From Streptomyces sp. NBC_00154 (GTDB taxonomy: Bacteria > Actinomycetota > Actinomycetes > Streptomycetales > Streptomycetaceae), in contig NZ_JAPEMI010000001.1 in NCBI RefSeq assembly GCF_026342835.1, forward strand, positions 1,618,501 to 1,682,500: 64,000 nucleotides of DNA. Direction: 5' to 3'. Both the position numbers and the translations under genes were made by a program. Shown in pieces: positions 49,547 to 58,799 of this stretch (positions within the stretch are counted from its first letter, which is position 1; the number at the start of each line of letters is the position of its first letter). The notes beneath the pieces were generated by a model. That model saw only the letters and a program-made list of their open reading frames with translations, had not been told where the DNA came from and did not search any database.

Positions 49547-52503
49547 CTGCGTGCCTCCTCGACTGTGTCCCCCGTGTCATCGATTCGACCGCCGGAACGG
49601 TCTGCCAGCTCGGTGTGGTCGGTCTGTGCGGTGCGTTCGCTCCGGTCGACGTCGAGGGCAGGGCCGGCGCCGGCGGCACTGCCGACGCCTTCGGCGATCT
49701 CCGCCTCGACATCGCGGCGGCCGTCCTTCGCGCCCTGATGGAAGCCGCCGAGGCGACGGCGCAGCGCTTCCTTGTCCAGGCTGCCCTTGCGCTCGGTGGC
49801 AGGGGCGGCGGCGGGCTTCACGACCTTGGGGGTGCGCTTGGGCAGCCCCTTGTCGGTGATGCGTTCGCCCTGCGGCTGCGGCTGTGGTTCCGGCTGCCGG
49901 GGGCCGGGAAAGGCCTCCGCGACGGTGGTGACGGCCGGGACGGGAGCGGTGAAGGGCTCCTGGTTCTCGTCCGCGGTGCGCTCGTGCCGGTCGGGGCCGA
50001 TGGCGTACGGGTCGGACGCCATCGGGGCCGCGGGGGCCGGCGGGGCCGCCCGGAACTCCGGGACCTCGGGGAGCCGGACCTGCATCGTGGTCTCGGCCTC
50101 TGTCTCGGCGGCGAGCGGCTCAGGTGCGGGCGACTCGGCTGCGACCGGCTCGGTTGCGACCGGAGCCGGCGCGGGCACCGGTTCTGTGCCGGGCTCCGCT
50201 CCCGCGTCGCGGATCGACTGCTCGGCCGCGGCGATCAGCGGGTCACCGGGCAGTGCGAGCGTCCGGCCCGGCAGGGAGTTGGAGTTGGCCTCGGCGACCG
50301 ATCCCGGCAGGTTCAGCGCGGGCGCGTCCCCCGGCACCCGCACCGGCGGCGGGGTGGCGGTCGGCGGCGCCTTCGGCAGCAGCGCCTGCGGCAGCACGAC
50401 GACCGCCGTCACGCCGCTGCCCTTCTGCTCGCGCAGCTGGACCCGCACTCCGTGGCGCGCCGCCAGCAGCGACGTCACCTGGAGTCCGAGCCCCGCTCCG
50501 TCCGCGCCCTGCCGGCCCGCCTCGAACGAGGACGCGTCGGCCAGCCGGGCGTTGAGCTCGCCCATGCGTACGGACGACATCCCGATGCCCTCGTCCTGAA
50601 CCGAGAGCATCACCTCGCCGGACTCCAGCAGCCAGCCGGACAGCTGGACATGGGAGTCGGGCGGCGAGAAGGAGGTCGCGTTCTCCAGGATCTCGGCGAC
50701 CAGGTGGCTGAGGTCGTCGGCTGCGAAGCCGGCGATCTGGGCGTGCGGTGGCAGCGACTGGATGGTGACCCGCTCGTACCGCTCGATCTCACTGACGGCC
50801 GCCCGCAGGACGTCGACCAGCGGGATCGGGCCGGCGTGACCGTGGCCGTGCTCGGCGCCCGCGAGGACCAGCATGTTCTCGCTGTGGCGGCGCATGACCG
50901 TGGCCATGTGGTCGAGCTTGAAGAGGGTGGCGAGCCGCTCCGGGTCCTGCTCGCGCTCCTCCAGGCTCTCGATGACGCCGAGCTGGCGCTCGACGAGGCC
51001 GAGGGTGCGCAGCGACAGGTTGACGAAGGTGTGGTGGACCGTGTTCTTCAGCTGCTCCAGCTGGGCGGCCAGGTCGGCCGTGCGGACCTGGAGTTCGGCG
51101 CGCTGGAGGGACAGGGCCTCGTGTCCGGCGACGAGCTCGCCGCGCTCCTTCTCCAGGTTCGCGAACCGGCCGTTGAACTCGTGGAGCAGCCCCTGCAGCT
51201 TGCCGTGCAGCGTGTTGAGGTTCCGTACGACCTGGGCGAACTCGTCGTTGCGGCCGGTGTAGCGGACCGGCTCGGCGGTGCCCGGCTCCGCGGCGAGGCG
51301 GGCGGCTCCGATCCGCAGAACGGCGAGCGGCTGGGTGAGCGTGCGGGCCACGGCGGTGGAGACGCCGACAGCGATCAGCAGACAGCCGCCGAGCAGCGCG
51401 ATGTGCAGTTCGAGCGCGGTGACGTCGTCGTCGCGCAGCTGCTCCAGTCGCTGGATCCGGGCGGTGCCGAGTGCGGACTCGACGCTGCGCATCCGGTCGA
51501 TGCGGGCGGAGAGTGACGCCTCGACCTTCTTCCGGTTGGCCTGCTGGTCGGAGTCCGACAGCTCGGGGCGGTCGGTGAGCGCGGCGAGGTACTTCTCCGC
51601 GCTGTTGACCTCGGGCCCGGTGACGGTGGAGGAGAGCTTCTCGCGGGCGGTGGAGCCCGCCGCCTGGTCGAAGTCTGCGAGCGCGGCGAGCTCGCGGACC
51701 CTGGCCTGCTGGGCGGCTGCGCTCAGCTCGTCACGGTTACGGTCGTCCTCGCTCGGGCCCTCGTCCTGGGGCTGCACGGGCAGCCCGGTGAACGGGTCGA
51801 TCTGCGGGGTGGTGGCCACTTCGCGGGGCACCGACAGCGCGGCGATCAGCAGCCCACGGGTGGCGGAGGCCTGCTCTGCCGCCTGGCCCAGGGCAAGGGG
51901 CGCACGGGTGGCCTCGGCGGCGCGCGGCGGCGTCTTCTCGGCCAGTTCGTCGGCGAGGTCCTGCAGCTTGGCGATGACCTCGGAGTACGCCTGGTGGGCC
52001 GCGAGCGCCGAGCCCTTGCCGGTGAGCGCGGTGCGGCGCAGCGAGGGGATCGTGGAGAGGTCGCGGCGCAGCGCGGCCGGGGCCGTGTCGCGGATCTCGT
52101 CGATCTGCTGGTCGACGCGGGCGCTGCGGCTGCTGGGTCCGTCGCTCTTCGGGCCGGACTTCTCGGCCCGGCCGCTCGCGATGTAGGCGGTGACCTCGTC
52201 GCGCTCGTCCGCGAGGGCGTGCGCGAGCGCCACCGCCTGCTGATTCAGCTCGGCGAGCGTGACCAACCGCTGGGACTCGGTCAGTTCGGAGGAGGCGCCG
52301 AGCGCTGCGGGCGCACCCGCGGCGATGACGGTGATACCGACGACCGCGACGCCGGCGACCAGCCGGCTGCGTACGCGTACGGTGCGCCGGGTGGGCTCAC
52401 CTTCGGCCGGCGGCAGAGGTGTCGCCCCGGAACCGCTTCGCTTGCTGCCCTTGCTCCGAGGCCGCTTCTTCTGCACCGGTGCTCGCAATCTTGACTCGTC
52501 CAC
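49543..52503 (-). CDS. cvnA: Conservon membrane sensor kinase-like protein (CvnA)
   Basis: 986 residues from GTG 52503 (other starts nearby possible). N-terminal helix VAGVAVVGITVIAAGAPAAL, an extracytoplasmic nitrate-sensor-like helical domain (about 80-365), a second helix (HIALLGGCLLIAVGVSTAVA) and a HAMP-like segment. A coiled coil leads to an ATPase domain with N box VAEILENATSFSPPDSHVQL, DEGIGMS and GAGLGLQV. The phosphorylatable His box is not canonical, as usual for CvnA. The disordered C-terminal third ends near residue 986. First gene of the four- or five-gene operon. Confidence 0.92.
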   Translation of the reverse strand: MDESRLRAPVQKKRPRSKGSKRSGSGATPLPPAEGEPTRRTVRVRSRLVAGVAVVGITVIAAGAPAALGASSELTESQRLVTLAELNQQAVALAHALADERDEVTAYIASGRAEKSGPKSDGPSSRSARVDQQIDEIRDTAPAALRRDLSTIPSLRRTALTGKGSALAAHQAYSEVIAKLQDLADELAEKTPPRAAEATRAPLALGQAAEQASATRGLLIAALSVPREVATTPQIDPFTGLPVQPQDEGPSEDDRNRDELSAAAQQARVRELAALADFDQAAGSTAREKLSSTVTGPEVNSAEKYLAALTDRPELSDSDQQANRKKVEASLSARIDRMRSVESALGTARIQRLEQLRDDDVTALELHIALLGGCLLIAVGVSTAVARTLTQPLAVLRIGAARLAAEPGTAEPVRYTGRNDEFAQVVRNLNTLHGKLQGLLHEFNGRFANLEKERGELVAGHEALSLQRAELQVRTADLAAQLEQLKNTVHHTFVNLSLRTLGLVERQLGVIESLEEREQDPERLATLFKLDHMATVMRRHSENMLVLAGAEHGHGHAGPIPLVDVLRAAVSEIERYERVTIQSLPPHAQIAGFAADDLSHLVAEILENATSFSPPDSHVQLSGWLLESGEVMLSVQDEGIGMSSVRMGELNARLADASSFEAGRQGADGAGLGLQVTSLLAARHGVRVQLREQKGSGVTAVVVLPQALLPKAPPTATPPPVRVPGDAPALNLPGSVAEANSNSLPGRTLALPGDPLIAAAEQSIRDAGAEPGTEPVPAPAPVATEPVAAESPAPEPLAAETEAETTMQVRLPEVPEFRAAPPAPAAPMASDPYAIGPDRHERTADENQEPFTAPVPAVTTVAEAFPGPRQPEPQPQPQGERITDKGLPKRTPKVVKPAAAPATERKGSLDKEALRRRLGGFHQGAKDGRRDVEAEIAEGVGSAAGAGPALDVDRSERTAQTDHTELADRSGGRIDDTGDTVEEARS

Positions 52504-52828
52504 CCTTGAAGCAGAGGTGACGTTCGGTCACATGGAACGGCGCCCCGACCCCTGGTACGGCTTCTGACCATTCCAGTGCTTTTGAGAGGGGGGCGCGCAT
52601 CAACCGCTCCGCCACCTGAACGAGTGAACATCACTCCAGAGTTGACGAACAAGTCTCCCCACACGCGTCGTCGCGCACACCCGCGCCCCGGGCTGGAACT
52701 TCCGCGCAGGCTTTGGCAGGATGCCCGCCCGCACGCCGCTCGGAGCCGTTCCTTCCGCTCAAGAGGCAGGGCTGACCTGCTCGTACGGTCCAACGACGCA
52801 CTCGTGCAGGGTCGGTGAAGGCGTCGTG

Positions 52829-52834
52829 CAGACT
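52829..52834 (+). promoter_or_regulatory. Leaderless -10 hexamer of the PP2C-like gene
   Basis: CAGACT ends 6 nt before ATG 52841, with no Shine-Dalgarno. Confidence 0.45.
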
Positions 52835-52840
52835 TGCCGT

Positions 52841-53626
52841 ATGCGTATCGAACTCGCCACCGTCCCCGGTAGTCCCGGGCGCCCCAACGAGGACTGGGCA
52901 GCCACCGCGCTTCCCGCCTCCGGCCAGGGCGGGACGCTGGTCCTGCTCGACGGCGTCACTCCGCCGCAGGGGAACGACGGTTGTGTGCACTCCGTCCCGT
53001 GGTTCACCGCTCGACTGGGCGCCTCCCTGGTCGAACTGTCGGGTTCGCGGCGGGATCTGCCCCTCATGGAGGTCCTCGCCGAGTCCATCCGGCGCACCGC
53101 CGACACGCATCGTTCCTCCTGTGACCTTTCTCACGTACGTACGCCGCAGGCGACCGTCGTGATGGTGCGCTGGGACGAACACGAGATCGAACACCTGGTG
53201 CTCTCCGACTCGGTGCTGCTGTTCGAGTCGACGGACGGCTCGGTACGCGCACTGCTCGACGACCGGCTCGACCGGCTGCCACCGGGATCCCTGGCCACCG
53301 AGGCGATCGCCGACGCACAGGTACGCAACAAGGAGGGCGGATTCTTCACCGCTGCCGCCGACCCCTCGGTGGCGGCCCGCGCGGTGACCGGGCGGACGCC
53401 GCGCGCCGAGGTGCGGGCGCTGGCCGCACTGACGGACGGGGCGAGCCGCTGGACCGACATGTTCCGCGAAGGGGACTGGGCAGCCTGCCTCGGGGTGCTC
53501 CACAAGGAGGGCACACAGGGGCTGATCGACCGGGTCAGGGCGCTGGAGGACGCGGACACGGAGCGCACGTATCTGCGGCGCAGCAAGACGCACGACGACG
53601 CCACGGCGGTCTACGCAGTGCTGTAG
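52841..53626 (+). CDS. PP2C-like phosphatase-domain protein
   Basis: 261 residues, MRIELATVPGSPGRPNEDWA onward. RPNEDWA and LVLLDGVTPPQ correspond to the first metal-binding motifs of PP2C. VLSDSVLLFESTDGSVRALL, ALTDGASRWTDMF and KTHDDATAVYAVL match the later strand and DD motifs. The Asp of VLLDG and of the final HDD are present, so activity is plausible. Homologues in Streptomyces are annotated as phosphatase/integrase-like proteins with unknown target. Transcribed away from the conservon. Confidence 0.8.
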   Translation: MRIELATVPGSPGRPNEDWAATALPASGQGGTLVLLDGVTPPQGNDGCVHSVPWFTARLGASLVELSGSRRDLPLMEVLAESIRRTADTHRSSCDLSHVRTPQATVVMVRWDEHEIEHLVLSDSVLLFESTDGSVRALLDDRLDRLPPGSLATEAIADAQVRNKEGGFFTAAADPSVAARAVTGRTPRAEVRALAALTDGASRWTDMFREGDWAACLGVLHKEGTQGLIDRVRALEDADTERTYLRRSKTHDDATAVYAVL

Positions 53627-53759
53627 GTCACCCGGGTACGGGGTCGGCCGGGAGCGCGGAGGGTGCTCCCGTGTGGACGGTTTCCACAGGGCAGAGGTCC
53701 GGGAGCGCCCGGGAATGCCGGGCCGGTCCAGGCACCGGCCGGGTCGGGCCCGGCTCGTG

Positions 53760-54257
53760 TCATTCCTCGGCGCGGGTGTTCAAGTGGTGCAGCAGCCGGG
53801 CCAGTTCCGCCACCTCGGCCCGGTCCCAGTCGGCGAGCTTGCGTACGTACCGCTCGCGGCGGGCGTCGCGGACGCTGCGGTAACGCGCGAGTCCCTCGTC
53901 GGTGAGATGGACGAGGAAGGCCCGCCCGTCGGCCGGATCGGGCTCGCGCGCCACCAGTCCGAGGTTCTCCAGGGCGCGCAGTTGACGGCTCATGGTCGCC
54001 TTGCCGACCCCGAAGTACGCTGCGAGATCGGTGGCCCGCTGCTGCCCCGCCGACTCCAGCTGCACGAGGAGTCCGTACGCCGCGGACTCCAGTTCGGGGT
54101 GGACCTCGCGCGCCATTTCGCCGGAGCTCGACCGCGCCCGACGCAGGAACACGGCCAACTCCCGCTCCAGCGCCAGGAATACGTGGTCCACACCAGTCGC
54201 CCCGGTCGCGCCGGGTTCACTGCCGCTTTCGCTCCCGTGCACGTCAACACCCCTCAT
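53760..54257 (-). CDS. MarR-family regulator
   Basis: 165 residues. The winged helix is ATDLAAYFGVGKATMSRQLR, ALENLGLVAREPDPADGRAF and VHLTDEGLARY, with dimer helices at both ends. AGGAAAG lies upstream of the ATG. The perfect TGAAAG-N3-CTTTCA palindrome 16 nt upstream is the likely autoregulatory site. Faces the lysozyme gene divergently. Confidence 0.88.
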   Translation of the reverse strand: MRGVDVHGSESGSEPGATGATGVDHVFLALERELAVFLRRARSSSGEMAREVHPELESAAYGLLVQLESAGQQRATDLAAYFGVGKATMSRQLRALENLGLVAREPDPADGRAFLVHLTDEGLARYRSVRDARRERYVRKLADWDRAEVAELARLLHHLNTRAEE

Positions 54258-54272
54258 GAGCTTTCCTGCCGC

Positions 54273-54287
54273 TGAAAGTTTCTTTCA
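54273..54287. promoter_or_regulatory. MarR operator TGAAAG-TTT-CTTTCA
   Basis: Perfect 6-bp arms with a 3-bp spacer immediately upstream of the MarR start, a typical size for a MarR dimer site. Confidence 0.6.
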
Positions 54288-54482
54288 CTGCTGGTCATCG
54301 CCGCAGCTCCGCCAGTATTTCGCAGGCGTAGACCAACGGCACCGCCCAGGCCCCCTTCCGCCGCGCGGGTCTACGTGCGTAGCGTCATTCCTGGCATGTT
54401 CACACCATTACATGTCACAGGGGTGCGCCGAGCCGCTCCCCTGGGTCGGCAGATCCCCCCACCGAGACCTCGGAGGCACGCA

Positions 54483-55331
54483 ATGCCCGTGCACAGATCC
54501 GGATCCGGAACGACCCGCCGCTCGCGCTTCGCGGCGATGGGAACTCTTCTCGCAGCACTCTCGCTTCTGCTCACCCTGCCCGGCGCGGCCACCGCGGCCG
54601 ACTCCCCCACCGCCACCACCACGCCCGCCCGCGGGTCGGCCACGATGGGCATGGGCGTCGTCGCCCATGACGGCCAGGGCGGCCTGCCGCGTGACACGCG
54701 CGCCGTGCAGACCGAAGGCGTGGACGTCAGCAGCCACCAGGGCAACGTCGACTGGGCGACCCTCTGGAACAGCGGTGTCCGGTGGGCCTACACCAAGGCC
54801 ACCGAAGGCACGTACTACACGAACCCCTACTTCGCCCAGCAGTACAACGGCTCGTACAACGTCGGCATGATCCGGGGCGCGTACCACTTCGCCACCCCGG
54901 ACACCACGAGCGGCGCGACCCAGGCCAACTACTTCGTGGACCACGGGGGCGGCTGGTCGCCGGACGGCAAGACCTTGCCCGGCGTCCTCGACATCGAGTG
55001 GAACCCGTACGGCGACCAGTGCTACGGCAAGACCGCGGCCGCCATGGTCTCCTGGATCCGCGACTTCGTGAACACGTACAAGTCACGCACCGGCCGCGAC
55101 GCGGTCATCTACACCGCGACCAGCTGGTGGCAGGCCTGCACCGGCAACAACGCGGGCTTCGCCACCACCAACCCGCTCTGGGTGGCCCGCTACAACACCA
55201 CCGTCGGTGAACTCCCGGCCGGCTGGAGCTACTACACCATCTGGCAGTACACGTCGTCCGGCCCGTACGTCGGCGACCACAACCACTTCAACGGCGCCCT
55301 CGACCGCGTACAGGCACTCGCCAACGGCTGA
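54483..55331 (+). CDS. Secreted GH25 lysozyme (muramidase)
   Basis: 282 residues from ATG 54483 (GGAGG, 6 nt). Signal peptide (FAAMGTLLAALSLLLTLPGA, cleavage near ATA-AD), then the GH25 barrel: GVDVSSHQGNVDWATLWNSG (catalytic Asp at the start), WAYTKATEGTYYTNPYF, GAYHFATPD, the LDIEWNPYG acid pair and IWQYTSSGPYVGDHNHF. It hydrolyses beta-1,4 links in peptidoglycan. No cell-wall-binding repeat is present. Flanked by terminators on the 3' side. Confidence 0.94.
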   Translation: MPVHRSGSGTTRRSRFAAMGTLLAALSLLLTLPGAATAADSPTATTTPARGSATMGMGVVAHDGQGGLPRDTRAVQTEGVDVSSHQGNVDWATLWNSGVRWAYTKATEGTYYTNPYFAQQYNGSYNVGMIRGAYHFATPDTTSGATQANYFVDHGGGWSPDGKTLPGVLDIEWNPYGDQCYGKTAAAMVSWIRDFVNTYKSRTGRDAVIYTATSWWQACTGNNAGFATTNPLWVARYNTTVGELPAGWSYYTIWQYTSSGPYVGDHNHFNGALDRVQALANG

Positions 55332-55347
55332 GTCCCGCCCCGCCGGG

Positions 55348-55374
55348 CCCCGGTGACGCACCCCGTCACCGGGG
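55348..55374 (+). terminator. Terminator after the GH25 gene
   Basis: CCCCGGTGACG, 5-nt loop, CGTCACCGGGG; 16 nt after the stop. Confidence 0.8.
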
Positions 55375-55442
55375 TCCGGACCGCCCCTGAGCACGGCCCG
55401 CGACCGGCTGCCCGGAAATCGCGGATACCAGGGATACGCGGA

Positions 55443-55477
55443 ACGGCCCGCACCGCCCTCTCGGGGGTGCGGGCCGT
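55443..55477 (-). terminator. Terminator after lon
   Basis: ACGGCCCGCACC (55443-55454) and its exact complement (55466-55477) flank an 11-nt loop, between the convergent ends of lon and the lysozyme gene. Confidence 0.78.
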
Positions 55478-55522
55478 CCGACCGGCCGCGCACGTCATGC
55501 CACGCCCGTCACGCCATGGCGC

Positions 55523-57943
55523 TCACGCCGCGGCCGGGATCCTCTCCTCCGCCCTGGCCGAAGCCGGGGCGAGAGCGATCTCCAGCACCTGACGTACATC
55601 CGTCACCGGGTAGACCTCCAACTTGTCGAGGACCTCGGCCGGGACGTCGTCCAGATCGGCCTCGTTCCGCTTCGGGATCACCACGGTGGTGATTCCGGCG
55701 CGGTGAGCGGCCAGCAGCTTCTGCTTCAGGCCGCCGATCGGCAGCACCCGTCCGGTCAGCGACACCTCGCCGGTCATCGCCACATCCGTACGGACCAGCC
55801 GCCCGGAGAGCAGCGAGGCCAGTGCCGTCGTCATCGTGATACCGGCGCTGGGGCCGTCCTTGGGGACCGCGCCCGCCGGGAAGTGGATGTGCGCTCCCCG
55901 GTCCTTGAGATCGGCGACCGGCAGTTCCAGTTCGGCGCCGTGCGACCGCAGGAAGCTGAGCGCGATCTGCGCGGACTCCTTCATGACGTCGCCGAGCTGG
56001 CCGGTCAGGGTCAGTCCCGCAGCACCCGTCTCCGGATCTGCCAGCGACGCCTCGACGAACAGCACGTCTCCGCCGGCGCCGGTCACCGCGAGTCCGGTCG
56101 CCACGCCCGGCACCGCGGTGCGGCGCTCGGCCGGGTCCTGGGCGGACTCGGGAACATGGTGCGGCCGTCCGACGAGACCCCGCAGGTCCTCGTCGGTGAC
56201 GGTGAACGGGAGCTCCCGGTCGCCCAGCTCGTGCTGGGCCGCGACCTTGCGGAGCAGCCGGGCGACGGCCCGTTCGAGGTTGCGTACGCCCGCCTCGCGG
56301 GTGTACTCGCCGGCCAGCTTGCGCAGCGCCGACTCGTCGAGGGTCACCTCGTCCTTCTCCAGACCGGCCCGCTCCAGCTGGCGCGGCAGCAGGTGGTCCC
56401 GGGCGATGACGACCTTCTCGTCCTCGGTGTAGCCGTCGAGCCTGACCAGCTCCATGCGGTCGAGCAGCGCCTCCGGAATGGCTTCCAGGACATTGGCGGT
56501 GGCCAGGAAGACCACGTCGCTGAGGTCGAGCTCGACCTCCAGGTAGTGGTCACGGAAGGTGTGGTTCTGCGCCGGGTCGAGCACTTCGAGGAGCGCCGCG
56601 GCCGGGTCGCCGCGGAAGTCGGAGCCGACCTTGTCGATCTCGTCGAGCAGGACGACCGGGTTCATGGAACCGGCCTCCTTGACGGCGCGGACGATGCGTC
56701 CGGGAAGCGCACCGACATACGTACGCCGATGGCCGCGGATCTCCGCCTCGTCCCGCACACCGCCGAGCGCGACACGGACGAACTTGCGCCCCATGGCGTG
56801 CGCGACGCTCTCGCCGAGGGACGTCTTGCCGACGCCGGGAGGCCCGACGAGGGCCAGCACCGCACCACCGCGGCGCCCGCCGACGACCCCGAGACCGCGG
56901 TCGGCGCGGCGCTTGCGCACGGCGAGGTACTCGGTGATCCGCTCCTTCACGTCCTCCAGGCCCGCGTGCTCGGCGTCGAGGATCTCCTTGGCGGCGCGGA
57001 TGTCGTACGCGTCCTCGGTGCGCTCGTTCCACGGCAGTTCGAGGACGGTGTCCAGCCAGGTGCGGATCCAGGAACCCTCGGGGCTCTGGTCGGAGGAGCG
57101 CTCCAGCTTGTCGACCTCCTTGAGCGCGGCCTCACGGACGTGCTCGGGAAGATCGGCGGCTTCGACGCGTGCCCGGTAGTCGTCGGACTCGCCCTCCGGG
57201 TCACCGTTGAGCTCGGACAGCTCCTTGCGTACGGCTTCGAGCTGGCGCCGCAGCAGGAACTCGCGCTGCTGCTTGTCGACACCCTCCTGGACATCCTTCG
57301 CGATGGACTCGGCGACGTCCTGTTCGGCGAGGTGCTCGCCGAGCCACTGGATGGCGAGCTTCAGCCGGGCAACCGCGTCGGCGGTCTCCAGGAGCTGCAC
57401 CTTCTGGGTGGTCGTGAGGAAGGGTGAGTAACCGGAATTGTCGGCGAGGGCCGAGATGTCGTCGATCTGCTGGACCCGGTCCACTACCTGCCAGGCGCCG
57501 CGCTTCTTCAGCCAGCTGGTGGCCAGGGCCTTGTACTCCTTGACCAGCTCGGCGGCGACACCGGGAAGCGGCTCGGGGACGGACACGTCCACGCGTGTCC
57601 CCTCCACCCAGAGCGCGGCCCCGGGTCCGGTGGTCCCGGCGCCGATCCTCACCCGGTCACGGCCGCGGATGAGCGCACCGGGGTCGCCGTCGGAGAGCCG
57701 GCCGACCTGCTCGACGGTACCGAGCACACCCGTTCCGGTGTACGTCCCGTCGATCCGCGGCACGAGCAGCACCTCGGGCTTGCCGCCACCCGGCCGGACG
57801 GCTGCCTGCGCGGCCTCCACGGCGGCCCGCACATCGGTGTCGGACAGGTCGAGAGGAACCACCATTCCGGGCAGCACGACCTCGTCGTCGAGCGGCAGCA
57901 CAGGCAGGGTCAGCGGAGTGACCGCGTTGGGCTCATTAGCCAT
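55523..57943 (-). CDS. lon: ATP-dependent Lon protease
   Basis: 806 residues from ATG 57943, with AAGGGGAG 3 nt upstream. LAN substrate domain (about 1-195, LTLPVLPLDDEVVLPGMVVP), coiled middle, AAA module with Walker A GPPGVGKT (367-374), and a protease domain with catalytic Ser about 699 in PKDGPSAGIT and Lys about 740 in PIGGLKQKLLAA. It degrades misfolded proteins in the cytosol. In Streptomyces lon is known to be under HspR control, and a matching HAIR operator is present at 57966-57984. Single gene between terminators and the divergent remnant region. Confidence 0.96.
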   Translation of the reverse strand: MANEPNAVTPLTLPVLPLDDEVVLPGMVVPLDLSDTDVRAAVEAAQAAVRPGGGKPEVLLVPRIDGTYTGTGVLGTVEQVGRLSDGDPGALIRGRDRVRIGAGTTGPGAALWVEGTRVDVSVPEPLPGVAAELVKEYKALATSWLKKRGAWQVVDRVQQIDDISALADNSGYSPFLTTTQKVQLLETADAVARLKLAIQWLGEHLAEQDVAESIAKDVQEGVDKQQREFLLRRQLEAVRKELSELNGDPEGESDDYRARVEAADLPEHVREAALKEVDKLERSSDQSPEGSWIRTWLDTVLELPWNERTEDAYDIRAAKEILDAEHAGLEDVKERITEYLAVRKRRADRGLGVVGGRRGGAVLALVGPPGVGKTSLGESVAHAMGRKFVRVALGGVRDEAEIRGHRRTYVGALPGRIVRAVKEAGSMNPVVLLDEIDKVGSDFRGDPAAALLEVLDPAQNHTFRDHYLEVELDLSDVVFLATANVLEAIPEALLDRMELVRLDGYTEDEKVVIARDHLLPRQLERAGLEKDEVTLDESALRKLAGEYTREAGVRNLERAVARLLRKVAAQHELGDRELPFTVTDEDLRGLVGRPHHVPESAQDPAERRTAVPGVATGLAVTGAGGDVLFVEASLADPETGAAGLTLTGQLGDVMKESAQIALSFLRSHGAELELPVADLKDRGAHIHFPAGAVPKDGPSAGITMTTALASLLSGRLVRTDVAMTGEVSLTGRVLPIGGLKQKLLAAHRAGITTVVIPKRNEADLDDVPAEVLDKLEVYPVTDVRQVLEIALAPASARAEERIPAAA

Positions 57944-57965
57944 GATCTCCCCTTCGGCATTCAAG

Positions 57966-57984
57966 TTGAGCTATGCAGGCTCAA
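57966..57984. promoter_or_regulatory. HAIR-type HspR operator upstream of lon
   Basis: TTGAGC-N7-GCTCAA, against the known HAIR consensus CTTGAGT-N7-ACTCAAG: five of six bases per arm and the exact 7-bp spacing agree. It starts 23 nt upstream of the lon ATG. Confidence 0.72.
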
Positions 57985-58105
57985 TGCTCCTGAGCGACGT
58001 TATGTTCCCGGGGCTGTGTTCGCTCTCAGCGATCTTCCTGATGCTTCCCCCGCCACCTGCGAAATCCGTTCGCGACTGCCTTGCGCACGGCGGGAGAGTG
58101 CCCGC

Positions 58106-58429
58106 ATGGGTGACACACGCGTGGGCGACAGGGGCCTGGCCGAGGACGGGACGATCAGACGTGAAGGCTCGCAGAGCCGCGTACCGGCAACGTTCGCCCC
58201 CATGGTCGAGGCGGCCCGCTCCCGGATCACCGATGCGTTCGACGCCGCGCAGTTGCACAGCGCCTACCTCTACCGCAGCATCCCGCGGGGCACGGCCATT
58301 CCCGGCGTCTCCGACCTGGACCTGCTGGTCGCTCTGCACGCCGAACCGACCGAGTCCGACCGGGCCGCCGCCCGGGCAGGGCACCTGCCGCAGATCAACC
58401 GGCGAGGCATCGCCGTCCGATACCGATAG
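58106..58429 (+). pseudogene. Truncated nucleotidyltransferase-domain gene
   Basis: 107 residues, with GGGAG upstream of ATG 58106. DAAQLHSAYLYRSIPRGTAI and PGVSDLDLLVALHAEPT match the nucleotidyltransferase core G-S-x-A-R-G...D-L-D, but the first glycine-serine is degraded (YRSIPRG). The chain stops shortly after the metal site, where a normal protein continues for about 150 residues. It is either a short antitoxin-like MNT or, more likely, a remnant. Confidence 0.55.
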
Positions 58430-58444
58430 AGGGGACTGAGGCTG

Positions 58445-58588
58445 ATGCGCCCCTCGGGGGAGAACGGGACCGGCGATGACGACGCGCTGTTGCGCGCCGT
58501 CGCACATGGGGATGCGGCAGCTCTCGCCACGCTCTACGGCCGACTTGCCGACCGACGCTTCGCCCGGCTGAGCCGCCGGTGTGCGCAC
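58445..58588 (+). pseudogene. N-terminal fragment of an ECF sigma factor
   Basis: From ATG 58445 (GAGGGGACTGAGG upstream), DDDALLRAVAHGDAAALATL and YGRLADRRFARLSRRC resemble the start of sigma region 2. After about 47 residues the frame loses all protein character, and no region 4 is found. The end coordinate is approximate. Confidence 0.45.
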
Positions 58589-58799
58589 GTACGCGGCCGA
58601 CCGCGGTCCGCCCCTCCCGCGGGCCGTCTCGGACGGCTGCTTCCTGATCTCGATCGCCCTGGTCGGTTTCGTCGTCGGCCGGCTGTCCCCGTGGCGGCTG
58701 ACCGCACCGGTTCCGGCGTTCTGCACGTACGTCGGGGCGGCGCACCTGGCCGGGGCGGCGCTCCTGGTGGTGCGCGGCGCACGGCCGGAGCCCCGGTGA
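58581..58799 (+). CDS. Short hypothetical membrane protein, possibly a fragment
   Basis: 72 residues from GTG 58581 with no ribosome site. Two hydrophobic helices (GCFLISIALVGFVVGRL and FCTYVGAAHLAGAALLVVRG). It overlaps the end of the sigma-like remnant and may be the tail of a deleted membrane gene. Confidence 0.35.
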   Translation: MRTYAADRGPPLPRAVSDGCFLISIALVGFVVGRLSPWRLTAPVPAFCTYVGAAHLAGAALLVVRGARPEPR

